Under the pieces are notes generated by a model that saw only the letters and a list, made by a program, of their open reading frames with translations, was not told where the DNA came from and did not search any database. A DNA stretch of 64,000 bases from Leguminivora glycinivorella (taxonomy: Eukaryota; Arthropoda; Insecta; Lepidoptera; Tortricidae). Shown piece by piece: positions 1 through 10,972 of the stretch (position 1 is the first letter of the stretch; each line of letters starts with the position of its first letter). The stretch lies in NCBI RefSeq assembly GCF_023078275.1, contig NC_062978.1, forward strand, positions 10,244,585 through 10,308,584, read 5' to 3'. A program made the translations under genes and the position numbers.

Positions 1-405
1 TATGTATATCAATCACGCCAACAAAGTGCAAAAATAAAAAATTGAAAAAAATGTTTTATTAGGGTACCCCCCCTACATGTAAAGTGGGGGCTAATATTTT
101 TTTTCATTCCAACCCCAACGTGTGATATATTGTTGGATAGGTATTTAAAAATGAATAAGGGTTTACTCAGATCGTTTTTTGATAATATTAATATTTTCTG
201 AAATAATCGCTCCTAAAGGAAAAAAAAGTGCGTCCCCCCCCCTCTAACTTTTGAACCATATGTTTGAAAAATATGAAAAAAATCACAAAAGTAGAACTTT
301 ATGAAGACTTTCTAGGAAAATTGTTTTGAACTTGATAGGTTCAGTAGTTTTTGAGAAAAATACGGAATACTATGGAACCCTACACTGAGCGTGGCCCGAC
401 ACGCT
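1..405 (+). mobile_element. 3' part of a dispersed lepidopteran repeat, cut by the window edge
   Basis: The last ~40 bases read GGAACCCTACACTGAGCG followed by a GACACGCTCTTG end. This is a variant of the terminus at 21500-21549 (CGGAACCCTCGGTGAGCG, GACTCGCAC), a terminus I know from many lepidopteran genomes. The body has poly-C and poly-A runs and no reading frame. The 5' end lies outside the window. Class is unresolved; it looks non-autonomous. Confidence 0.55.
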
Positions 406-602
406 CTTGTTAAAGTACTAAACTGCATAATTTAAGGTCCCATTGTCTGTGCAACTGGACTATAGAGTTTCTTATGAATACAACACAAGCAAGTTACATA
501 CTTGCGGCCAATAAAATAAATTATTTCGATAGTTACAACACTTCCATACATACGTTCCGTGGAAACTATAGATTGTTTTATAAATTATATTACCTGTGAA
601 AA

Positions 603-896
603 TAGTTATTTGTTATACAAGGGGGCAAAGTTGTTTTAACGCCGAGTGTGGAACTGAAAAACGAGCAAGTGAAAGGATTCTATAGATGAACCACGAGCGA
701 AGCGAGTGGTTCGAGAATAGAATCCTGAACTTGCGAGTTTTTTAACACACGAGAAGTAAAATACATTTGCACCCGAGTGTAACACAAAACTTTTCCCCTG
801 ACTATAGCGAGGAAACTGCAACGCACAAAATGCGTTTATCACTGCTACCAGTAGTTCCACAGGTGGTAAATCATCTTAATTACTAGATTCACCTAC
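603..896 (-). repeat. left half of a composite dispersed repeat, split by the LTR element
   Basis: Reverse-complement match to the intact copy at 53260-53692 and to the copy at 11545-12495. It starts at the shared terminus (AGTTATTTGTTATACAAGG) and contains a fold-back around CGAGCGAAGCGAG. It stops abruptly at ...GATTCACCTAC, in the middle of the repeat. The missing half resumes at 8105, after the LTR insertion. Confidence 0.8.
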
Positions 897-1066
897 TGTA
901 AGGACATCACTAGTCGCTGGTCCCCATCCCTAGGCATCGCTGTCAACTGGGCGTCAGACTGACTGGAAGCTTCCATTGGGAGCATTTGTAACTCAGATTG
1001 TATTTTGAGATTCCGTTCAATAAACTGTATAATTAATAGTGGTATCCTGGTGTTTTTACTCTAACA
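897..1066 (+). repeat. 5' LTR (170 bp)
   Basis: Begins TGTAAGGACATCAC and ends TTTACTCTAACA, with the TG...CA termini usual for LTRs. It contains AATAAA at 1019-1024, a likely polyadenylation signal. The 3' copy has the same signal at the same internal offset (8057-8062). At 170 bp it is short, as in some Ty3/gypsy lineages such as Mag-like elements; assignment to a lineage is inference. Confidence 0.85.
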
Positions 1067-1084
1067 GTTTCAGAAGCGCGATAT
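1067..1084 (+). other. possible primer-binding site
   Basis: GTTTCAGAAGCGCGAT directly follows the LTR. It resembles the TCAGAAGTGGGAT core complementary to insect tRNA-Leu 3' ends, but the usual TGG start is missing. Weak evidence; the position is right for reverse-transcription priming. Confidence 0.35.
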
Positions 1085-3551
1085 TAAGTTACCCATATAC
1101 GCCCGTACTATGAAATTTGTCCGAAATTGACAATGCCATTCTCGCGCCGCGCTCGTAACCATTTATTGTCGTCCAACAGTATTTAATTAACACCAGTCGA
1201 TCTGATTCAACGAGTAAAGACACTAGCACCATATATTACAGTTAAAAGTGTACGAGGCAAAGAATGTGATGCAAATAGTTGTCCGTATTTGTATCTACCA
1301 ACAAAGAGGTAGAACATGCCGTGTAGTGGCGTGCGTGTCTTGTGTTTTTCAGATCCATTGCACTTTAAGAGATATTCACACTTTGGAGTAGTATTTGATC
1401 ATAATGAGTGTGTAACAGGAAGTAAATGTGATCCAAACACAGTGCTCTGGGGCAGAAGTGATCAACATCCAGAATACTGTGTTGTGTTTCTTTATTTCAG
1501 ATCAACTTAATTATGTATATGTTGAAGATACTAATACTTGGATGTGCTCACAAAATGTATCACAATAAGTACCACAGTAAGTCATGGACGGTGAGACGTT
1601 AAAAACACATCCAAGTTGTCATTCACAACAATGCTCCGGGCAGAGTATAAATGTATAGAGAGGCTGCTGTAGTGAATAATCATTAGCTCACCTTGTGTGT
1701 TGTGTTTTTGTGCTTCCAGATATGTTTCAGAATACATAATACATATTGTACCTACTTGTGATATATTGACAATTGTCACGGTGTCACAGTGAAACAAAAT
1801 ATAAGATAAGTTTCAATCTAAATGGCACCTAAATGATTCCTTATAACAGGTGACTTTATGAGTTTTATGATCTACAAAGAGAGATGATCATTATCTTGCC
1901 CTATTTGTCATATTAAATATAAGTTTGTCCGGAATGACATGGAATAAGGTATTTATCCTACTCAATAATATTGTACCATTGCATCTGGCTTATGTAAGTA
2001 TACTGACAGTAAATACATTTTAAATTCACTACAGGTTGGTATAAAGGGATGAGTAAATAAGCATAAGAAACTTTGACAACTGTTGACTATAAGTTCACTA
2101 ACACTTCTCCGGGGCCTGTACCGGGGACTGTATTTTGAAATCTGTCTTAGTGACATTCTTATGCATATAAACTCTGTATGATCTTGCATTTTTCTAAATG
2201 AGGAAATGTGTTGCTATATTACATGGCACAAATTTATCAAAAAATGTTGAGAAAATAATAATAATATTAACATAATACTATTTTGATGAGGTTAATTATG
2301 CATCTTGTTAAAACCATAATGTGTGTCAAAATTAAGGGCATAGCACTGAAGTATAGTGTATTGTTGATGCTGTTTTGTGTATAATAATGTTGGTTTAGCA
2401 TTGCAAACATTTTTGACAAGAAATGTAATCATGTTCTAAATTGAACCAAAGACAAATATATTCCCTAGACAGACACTTGGAACATTTATTATCATGACAT
2501 AGTCCAGTGTCCATTTAATGCATTATCAGTGATATAATTTGTTCCTTAATTACATTCCTTTCCAGATTAATTTATTGATTACAGTAGTTGCCTGCCGGTA
2601 ACCTGGTGAATATTGACCATAAGTTGAAAATACTTGCATTGATAAGGCATGATTCCAGAAGTTCCTGAGGTTAAATCTTGCTAAAAGCTGGAAACACCAA
2701 ACTGGATATCTATTAAACTATTTATGACACTGGTAAAATTTGTCATAGCTAATGGTAAGAGATTTTGATATTTATAGACCTGATGGACTTTAACGGTCTA
2801 CATGCTATACTTGTCTGTTACAACAAATCAGTTTGATTTGGAATTGGGCTTGAAACATGCCAATCAGTTAAGTTTTTAACAGATGTGCAATAATCTGAGG
2901 TAAATAACTTAATTGGAGCTTCTAATAATTTTAACCCTTCACTGCGAAGGAATGTTTCTGAACTGAAGCATGACAAACAGGTAACGTTTGAAGTTGACAA
3001 GTATTGTCTACTTTTAATATGTTCTGTTCCTTGAAATATAAAAAAAAAAAATAACTGTACACTTCTATTGCTTCTTGATTTCACAAGAATATATATATTT
3101 TACATGTTTTGTGACTTTTGCAAGAATCAAAAATAATGATATTTTGTTATAAAAACTCAATCACCTGTACTAAGTATTCTTGCATATGCATAGTATTAAC
3201 ACAACTAACAAAATTATGTAGTTGTGCAGGTGGCAGCTATATGGATAATGTTGTGCTTTAAATTGCACATATACCTACAGCTGGAGCACCTCTCTAGTGT
3301 GTCTGGCAAGCTTGATGGTTTAATTATTAAGCTTATGCACCATGCCTGATGATGATATATAAATACCTTTGTCAAGAACTATTTGGTAAGTGAACAATGA
3401 TAGATAAAATATTACATTATTTGAATGTAGTGAAACCTCGATAAGTCAAGCCAAGTGCCATATGATTATTCTTGCTTGACTGGAATGTGTTTCAATAATG
3501 GTATATATAGTAAGCGTGTTACCTTAGGGGCACGGGAAAAATAAGACAAGT
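1085..3551 (+). other. non-coding leader of the LTR element
   Basis: No frame longer than about 90 codons and no gag-like motif. Three pyrimidine-rich tracts ending in CAG (1350-1352, 1498-1500, 1717-1719) each follow a GTGTTGTGTTT-like stretch and resemble splice acceptors or a diverged short repeat. The rest is AT-rich without recognised content. Confidence 0.5.
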
Positions 3552-4606
3552 TGCACGCCGGATTGAGAACCGAGTTGTGTTTTGTCTAATTGGTCTCAGA
3601 TTAAGAACTGAGTTGTCATTACATATATGCACACCGGATTGAGAACCGAGTTGTGTTTTGTCTTATTAGTCTCAGATTAAGAACTGAGTTGTCATTACAT
3701 ATATGCACGCCGGATTGAGAACCGAGTTGTATTTTGTCTTATTAGTCTCAGATTAAGAACTGAGTTGTCATTACATATATGCACGCCGGATTAAGAACCG
3801 AGTTGTGTTTTGTCTTATTGGTCTCAGATTAAGAACTGAGTTGTCATTACATATATGCACACCGGATTGAGAACCGAGTTGTGTTTTGTCTTATTAGTCT
3901 CAGATTAAGAACTGAGTTGTCATTACATATATGCACGCCGGATTGAGAACCGAGTTGTGTTTTGTCTTATTAGTCTCAGATTAAGAACTGAGTTGTCATT
4001 ACATATATGCACACCGGATTGAGAACCGAGTTGTGTTTTGTCTTATTAGTCTCAGATTAAGAACTGAGTTGTCATTACATATATGCACGCCGGATTGAGA
4101 ACCGAGTTGTGTTTTGTCTTATTAGTCTCAGATTAAGAACTGAGTTGTCATTACATATATGCACGCCGGATTGAGAACCGAGTTGTATTTTGTCTTATTA
4201 GTCTCAGATTAAGAACTGAGTTGTCATTACATATATGCACGCCGGATTAAGAACCGAGTTGTGTTTTGTCTTATTGGTCTCAGATTAAGAACTGAGTTGT
4301 CATTACATATATGCACACCGGATTGAGAACCGAGTTGTGTTTTGTCTTATTAGTCTCAGATTAAGAACTGAGTTGTCATTACATATATGCACGCCGGATT
4401 GAGAACCGAGTTGTGTTTTGTCTTATTAGTCTCAGATTAAGAACTGAGTTGTCATTACATATATGCACGCCGGATTAAGAACCGAGTTGTGTTTTGTCTT
4501 ATTAGTCTCAGATTAAGAACCGAGTTGTGCTTGTCTTATTACTTTCAGATTAAGAACTGAGTTTCCATTGCATATATACACGCCGGATTAAGAACCGAGT
4601 TGTGTT
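3552..4606. repeat. tandem array A: about 14 units of 76 bp, each a dimer of 38-bp halves
   Basis: The CATATATGCAC landmark recurs exactly every 76 bp (3621, 3697, 3773 and on). Each unit has two related halves, GATTGAGAACCGAGTTGTG and GATTAAGAACTGAGTTGTC, so a 38-bp monomer was doubled. Variant units (ACACC/ACGCC, GTATT/GTGTT, TTGGT/TTAGT) recur in the same order after six units, giving a 456-bp higher-order period. The last units are more divergent and include an extra half-unit. It is not coding: 76 is not a multiple of 3. Confidence 0.95.
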
Positions 4607-4789
4607 GCCTTTACATGATGTTAATAATATATTCTGTTCACAGGGTTTCCTGATAAGCACATTGTACCTGAATCTTGTGGTATCCATGGTAGTGTAATTA
4701 ATGTGATATCCACAAATGAAGTGATTTCCGTCACTTAAAGTGTGAGTCATAATTATAATGATTACTTTAATGTCTGCTATACATTTAGC

Positions 4790-6385
4790 ACTTTGATTAT
4801 TGTTTCTTAAGTAGTTCTGTTTATGCAATGCAGGCCTAAGGAGGCGGACCATGTGCATAAGACCTATTATTGTGATGCAGGTCTTTGGAGACGGACCATC
4901 ATGTGTTATATAGACTATCCTTGCGAGGTTAGTTCTGTTCTGGTATTTGTGGTGTAGGTCTTTACAGACGCCATCATGTGTTATATAGACTATCCTTAAG
5001 AGGATTGGTCTGTTTTTGTTATTTGTGATGTAGGTCTTTACAGACGCCATCATGTGTTATATAGACTATCCTTAAGAGGATTGGTCTGTTTTTGTTATTT
5101 GTGATGTAGGTCTTTACAGACGCCATCATGTGTTATATAGACTATCCTTAAGAGGATTGGTCTGTTTTTGTTATTTGTGATGTAGGTCTTTACAGACGCC
5201 ATCATGTGTTATATAGACTATCCTTAAGAGGATTGGTCTGTTTCTGTTATTTGTGATGTAGGTCTTTAGAGACGCCATCATGTGTTATATAGACTATCCT
5301 TAAGAGGATTGGTCTGTTTCTGTTATTTGTGATGTAGGTCTTTACAGACGCCATCATGTGTTATATAGACTATCCTTAAGAGGATTGGTCTGTTTTTGTT
5401 ATTTGTGATGTAGGTCTTTACAGACGCCATCATGTGTTATATAGACTATCCTTAAGAGGATTGGTCTGTTTCTGTTATTTGTGATGTAGGTCTTTAGAGA
5501 CGCCATCATGTGTTATATAGACTATCCTTAAGAGGATTGGTCTGTTTTTGTTATTTGTGATGTAGGTCTTTACAGACGCCATCATGTGTTATATAGACTA
5601 TCCTTAAGAGGATTGGTCTGTTTCTGTTATTTGTGATGTAGGTCTTTAGAGACGCCATCATGTGTTATATAGACTATCCTTAAGAGGATTGGTCTGTTTC
5701 TGTTATTTGTGATGTAGGTCTTTACAGACGCCATCATGTGTTATATAGACTATCCTTAAAAGGATTGGTCTGTTTTTGTTATTTGTGATGAAGGTCTTCA
5801 GAGACGCCATCATGTGTTACATAGACTTTCCTTAAGAGGATTGTTCTGTTTCTGTTATTTGTGATGAAGGTCTTCAGAGACGCCATCATGTGTTATATAG
5901 GCTTTCCTTAAGAGGATTGTTCTGTTTCTGTTATTTGTGATGTAGGTCTTCATAGACGCCATCATGTGTTACATAGACTTTCCTTAAGAGGATTGTTCTG
6001 TTTCTGTTATTGTGATGTAGGTCTTCACAGACGCCATCATATGTTATATAGACTACCCTTACGAGGCTAGTTCTGTTCTGTTATCTGTGATGTAGGTCTT
6101 ACAGACGCCATCATGTGTTATATAGACTATCCTTAAGAGGATTGGTCTGCTTCTGTTATTTGTGATGTAGGTCTTACAGACGCCATCATGTGCTATATAG
6201 TCTATCCTTAAGAGGATTGGTCTGCTTCTGTTATTTGTGATGTAGGTCTTACAGACGCCATCATGTGCTATATAGTCTATCCTTAAGAGGATTGTTCTGC
6301 TTCTGTTATTTGTGATGAAGGTCTTCAGAGATGCCATCATGTGTTATATAGTCCTTAAGAGGTATATCCTTAAGAGGTTAGCTTG
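4790..6385. repeat. tandem array B: about 20 units of 76 bp
   Basis: The landmark GACGCCATCATGTGTTATA recurs every 76 bp (CCATCATG at 4971, 5047, 5123 and on). The first (4790-4960) and last units are degenerate and the centre is nearly homogeneous, as unequal exchange or slippage would leave it. Some 3' units (about 6080-6300) are 75 bp, which lets chance frames run through several units. Two alternating variants (TTTACAG/TTTAGAG, TTTTTG/TTTCTG) suggest short higher-order units. It is separate in sequence from array A but has the same period. Confidence 0.95.
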
Positions 6386-7934
6386 AGACCTTGTTTGTCA
6401 AAAGCATGTTTTATGACCTTAAAGAGTAATGATCTCAAGGTTACCTTGAAAGGGTCACTTACATGCATACTTTCCAGAGGTCGCTGGTGAAATTACGGTT
6501 TCCAATAGAGCGGAGAGAGCAACTGTTCAGAATGCCTAGCTGAACGAATGCATGCTACAGGCTGCGCGACAACCTTGTCATGAAGAGCCAACTTCTGCGG
6601 TCGTTGCGCTGACAGCCACGAAAGAAGCCGTATCACCGTGGCTTTCGTATGAAGATTTGATATGGTAATGTGTGTTGTCTTATAGCAAAATTGGTGGCTA
6701 GTACACATTGATTATTACCATTTATTAATTTTATCATGTTGATAGAAAAAAATAATCAGCGGTTGTTAAAGGTCCTGCCAAGGAACAGCCATGTATTCTG
6801 CTTAATATATATAAAAAAAAAAAAAATACATACATGACAATATTTTGTAATGTCTTGATTGTCATTGTTTATTACTAAATTATTTAACGGCTATGTAAGC
6901 CGGATCTGTAATTGAGAGCACCTACTATGCCAATTGTAAATTAATTTCTCGTAACCTTATCATGTTACTTGAACGACAGTTGTGTTGTACTGATTCTATC
7001 ACCTACTGGCTTAGTTCCAAGGAAAAATTATCACGTTCTCGTTACATTAAGGAACTTAGTATTTCCCATGTATGTTACAGAGCTTCTTAACAAGAGCTTG
7101 TGCTGTGTTGGAAGGTGGCTATGATCACGCATAGGGTGTGTCATGTTAACCTCTCACGAGTTGTACGCCTTCTTGCGCATGTGGGGAGCTTCACAGCCTA
7201 CAGTGACGAAGCCAACTGTGAGTTTGTTCCATGTATTTGCTATTTAAACGACGCCAATCATCATTATTATATTGAGCGGTTGGTTAGTTTGGAATGCACC
7301 GCTCACGTAAGTCTTAACTTAAGGATAAATGGCATAATACTTGCCTGAAAATAAATGAAATGTATTGATGGGTGAAGTTATTTACAAGCAAATATTAGAT
7401 GGTGTTTTGTACACCAGTAATTACCTGCCCGCCGCTAGATGTCATCTATTTTACATAATTAATTTGACTAATATATAGTATCGATCATGGCGGTAAAACA
7501 TGTACTTTTCGTACCATCGCACCTTAATAGTTTTAAAGCCTTACTGGCTGTGGATTTGTTAAATAATGACCTGACTTACTTGTACTAGGCTAGTCTGGTC
7601 ATGCAATCTTGAGTTTAGTTATGTCATTACTATGATTCGACTATAAAATGAGGCCAATTACATATCCTGGTGTAAGTTAGTCTTAAACTACACCGGCCGT
7701 TTCCAACGGTTCTCGTGTTAATCACTTCAAAGGACCAGGGCCTGAGTGTATAGCTGGAGTATACAAAGTTCTTGTTCACTTTGCAGAAAAGAAAAGAACA
7801 AATGAACAGATGAAGTCTACCGCCACCAGTTGGAGGCGCGGCCTGCTTCGGCTGCGTTGACTGCGGCAGTCATCAAGTAGCAGCATGGATAGCAGAGACC
7901 TTCGGGACGAAAGGTCAAGGTCAGAATGGGCGAA
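6386..7934 (+). other. 3' domain of the LTR element
   Basis: Unique AT-rich sequence between array B and the 3' LTR. The last 120 bases are more GC-rich and end GGTCAGAATGGGCGAA directly before the LTR, in the place of a polypurine tract, though only weakly purine-biased. No integrase or RNase H motif is seen. Short frames at 7100-7348 and 7817-8023 show no family resemblance. Confidence 0.5.
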
Positions 7935-8104
7935 TGTAAGGACATCACTAGTCGCTGGTCCCCATCCCTAGGCATCGCTGTCAACTGGGCGTCAGACTGA
8001 CTGGAAGCTTCCATTGGGAGCATTTGTAACTCAGATTGTATTTTGAGATTCCGTTCAATAAACTGTATAATTAATAGTGGTATCCTGGTGTTTTTACTCT
8101 AACA
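7935..8104 (+). repeat. 3' LTR (170 bp)
   Basis: Base for base the same as 897-1066 as far as I can compare. It is followed by CTAC (8105-8108), the second copy of the target duplication. AATAAA lies at 8057-8062. Confidence 0.85.
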
Positions 8105-8330
8105 CTACTTTTATCAATTTTAAAGCAGTTAATTTTACTTTATTCAAGGTCAATTTACTTTACCCACTAGTGGATAAAATGCGTTTTTACCCGCTGGTAT
8201 TAAAGGACAAAACACTTGTTTCCGAGCTAGTGAGGGGAAAATATAATTATTTAGTGTTATTAAATTTCAAACAAATATGTATTGAAAATTATGAGTAAAC
8301 GGGAACAAAACTAAGTGAAAACACTTGAAA
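8105..8330 (-). repeat. right half of the split composite repeat
   Basis: Continues exactly where the left half stopped at 896: CTACTTTTATCAATTTTAAA, then ACTAGTGGATAAAATGCG and GAGCTAGTGAGGGGAAAA. The same order without a gap is seen in reverse complement at 53270-53450. The outer edge is approximate. Confidence 0.75.
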
Positions 8331-8380
8331 AAAATTATCATTTGTTTGAATTCAATTCACTCTTTTAAAGAATAGTACAT

Positions 8381-8599
8381 TACGATACAAGTGCGTAAAA
8401 AAGGAAGTTCGAAACGAGTGGCGATAAATTAAAACACGACCGAAGGGAGTGTTTTAAATCGACACGAGTTACGAATTTCCTTTTCGCACGTGTATCGTAA
8501 GACGTTTTTCAGTACAGATGAGCCTCCGAAGTTTCGACCTGGCATATAATGAACTACTTCTCGCACTAGTGCGTAAAAAAAAACACCATCTGTACTGAA
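8381..8599. repeat. two adjacent fold-back (MITE-like) elements
   Basis: First hairpin 8381-8499: TACGATACAAGTGCG pairs with CGCACGTGTATCGTA, with inner arms around ACGAGTGGCGATAAA. Second hairpin 8508-8599: TTCAGTACAGATG pairs with CATCTGTACTGAA. Neither has a coding frame. The first type is a common insect fold-back repeat. Confidence 0.65.
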
Positions 8600-10759
8600 A
8601 ATTAAATTTCAGAATTCTCTGAAAACAAAATTGAAATAATATTTACGATGTTGATGAACTTCTTGTAAGCAATATCCGTTGGCTAATGACGTGACATCTT
8701 ACAAATGTGTAAATAAATAATAACTTCGCAAAGTCATGAATATTTTCGTTTCTTAACACGGTTTTAAAACTTCAAAAGAGTTGTTAATGAATACGATTTA
8801 TCGAGTGCTCGAAAAACTGAGTCATCGGAGTCTCTCTTAATTAGAAGCCGTCGGCGCATACGCAACTCAACTGCGGCTGTCTACAAGCTTACAGTAATTC
8901 AAATATACACCGGCATCAGAACGATATACTAAAGATGTCATTCGGTCATCGTTTCTCTCCTCCTTGCCAATATAGATACTGAAAAGTTCGCGTACAATGC
9001 ACGATATCCGAACGACATCTCAACTTAATTGGATAATAAGTCGCTAAAGAGTTAAATTATCATAAGCAGCGGAATAAACACGTTTTATATTTCGAACAAG
9101 TCTCGATCCAATTTACACGGATCATCATAACGGAGCAACGTTCATCTCGCCTTTACTGGTACAGGATGCAGTACATGTGCAGTAAAGGTGAGTCGTAGCG
9201 TAAATTGGATCGAAACATGTCGAGCACTTATTCAACTTATAAGACGCAAGTAAGCTTAAAATGTTTGAAAATCACTTGACTTTTATAGTTATAAAATGAT
9301 ATTTGCTCGTATTAAGTACTTATATCATTCTGTAAAATAGGTATATTCTAATACACACAATATACCTACAACTAAGAAACCGGATATTGCGAAATGAGTT
9401 CCAAAAATAATGCATTAAAATCTTTGTGAATTTTAATAATGGATAACCACTATCGCATACTTTTATTCTCCGTCGTGATTGACTAAACTATGTATATAAT
9501 AAGGGCATTCAAACCACTGAGAATGAAAGTTTATAGTGCGGTTTTGATATTTCCGAGTTGGACAGCTGCGCGAGTAAATTTCCCATTCCTCAATAAAACT
9601 GTGAATAATTTGAGTCTCCCGTCGTGGGCGAAGTGTCAGATTTTCTACGCCATTAAACATTCCTTTAACTTCGAAATTAGAGTATTAAAATTTGTGGGCA
9701 TTTTATGGGTCATTGCATATCAATCGCATTAATAATAATGCTAAGATGAAACGGTGCAATGGTGTTGCTATATTGCGTATAATAATTTAAATCTGATAAG
9801 TAAATAAACGTGGCCAATAAACAGTGATCTAGTCTATAATGTTGTCGATAATAAAAAGTGAATTAAAGTCAACTTCCGTGAAAGTATTGCCTTTGAAGTT
9901 TCCAGTTAGCAGTTGATTCATCCCAGACGGCTATTTTAGGTATGGCGCGGTTCATGCATGCGCTTACGCGCGGCAATACGCGGTTGTGTGTTCTGCCGAA
10001 GCGCGCCCGCGCCGTTAACCCGATGAAAATTTAATACCCAGGTTGCACAATGTGTGACCACATGTTTCTACGATCACCACGCGCGCTATCAAAATATTGA
10101 CTCTCTTATCCGCATCGAGGTTGCATTCTGCCACTTTAATAATACAAGTGTACCTTTGGCTTACCCCATTAACTGGCACTTAAAGTGTGGGCACGTTGCT
10201 TATAATAATATTTACTTAAACGGCAACGCAGCTTTAGGAATCTATAAAACATTTTGCTTCCAATGAGCTATGGCCAATTACTGCTACCTACATCTGTTTT
10301 TATAGCCTCCTGGTTTTTTTACTGAACCTTTAAAGGATCGTCCATTTTTTGTGATACTGGCTAAATTGACGTTAAAGGCTACCCTTGTGACGATTAAGAG
10401 TCATTTAGGGTTAAAAAATGTCACCCCTTCGGACGGGTGCAGTGTCCAAAAAAGAGGGCATTTTTTATCACCTGAGTTGGAAGTCACAAAATGTTTATCG
10501 CCACTCAACGGCATGTTGATTTATGTTTCCACCCTGTCAAGGACCGGGACCCACTAGAATGAATTAGATTGTTTAATTGGTCATTTATTCCGGGAGATAA
10601 CGCCTGGTCACCGCGACAAAGTCAGAGTGGATCGTAAAGCCATTCGCATCGGAGTTCCGTATTCTGATCTATAAGTCGATTTTAGGTTACGAGAACTTAT
10701 AAATATAGAACGTTTTCATTGCATCATATAAGAAAATAAAGCGCTGTTGCTCTAAGATG
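8600..10759. other. unassigned sequence with one small hairpin
   Basis: A hairpin lies at 9104-9212 (CGATCCAATTTAC pairs with GTAAATTGGATCG, with a second inner pair CTCGCCTTTACTG and CAGTAAAGGTGAG). A short CpG-rich patch lies at 9950-10020 (GCGCGGCAATACGCGG). No reading frame here has recognisable similarity. I see no other structure. Confidence 0.5.
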
Positions 10760-10972
10760 TAAGGGCCTGGCCACATGGGCGCGTTGCGGCGACGCAACGC
10801 AAAAAATCTGCGGCGCGGCAACGCAACGCAAGAACCTGCGTTGCGTTGCGGCACCGCAAAAATCTCGCGGCGCGGCGACGCACCGCAAAAACTTGCGGTG
10901 CGTCGCCGCGCCGCGGGTCCTTGCGTTGCGGTGCCGCGCCGCAGATTTTTAGCGTTGCGTCGCCGCAAAAAT
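10760..10972 (+). repeat. modular GC-rich fold-back, copy 1
   Basis: After TAAGGGCCTGGCCACATGGG come seven GC cores of about 20 bp, such as GCGTTGCGGCGACGCAACGC, separated by 8-9-bp spacers (AAAAAATCT, AAGAACCT, AAAAATCT, AAAAACTT and others), giving a 28-29-bp module. Each core is an imperfect palindrome built from interchangeable pieces (GCGTTGCG, GCGGCGCG, GCGGTGCG with matching right halves). The block can fold on itself. Arginine- and alanine-rich frames on both strands are a by-product of composition. Confidence 0.85.

Larger units (their letters stand above)
897..8104 (+). mobile_element. 7.2-kb LTR-bounded retrotransposon-like insertion without gag/pol, carrying two 76-bp tandem arrays
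   Basis: Two direct repeats of 170 bp (897-1066 and 7935-8104) begin TGT and end ACA, and I see no difference between them. CTAC lies immediately outside both (893-896 and 8105-8108), a 4-bp target duplication. The flanks are the two halves of one composite repeat that is continuous at 53.3 and 11.6 kb, so an empty site exists in the same window. A tRNA-Leu-like primer site is possible just inside the 5' LTR. No protease, reverse transcriptase, RNase H, integrase or gag zinc-knuckle motif is visible in any frame. The interior is about 2.5 kb of leader, array A, array B and 1.5 kb of 3' domain. By structure this is a large non-autonomous LTR derivative that would need enzymes in trans. Identical LTRs imply a recent insertion. 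Confidence 0.85.

Noticed and set aside
4550..5053. 167-codon minus-strand frame as a gene
   Set aside because: It runs through array B and array edges; a 76-bp period shifts frame each unit, and there is no domain. Chance frame.
6059..6340. Repeat protein with MASLKTFITNN-like units
   Set aside because: Produced by 75-bp units of array B that happen to keep frame; no conservation beyond the DNA repeat.
3552..6385. CRISPR-like array
   Set aside because: The units are contiguous tandem repeats without unique spacers, the setting is eukaryotic, and no Cas-like frame is present.
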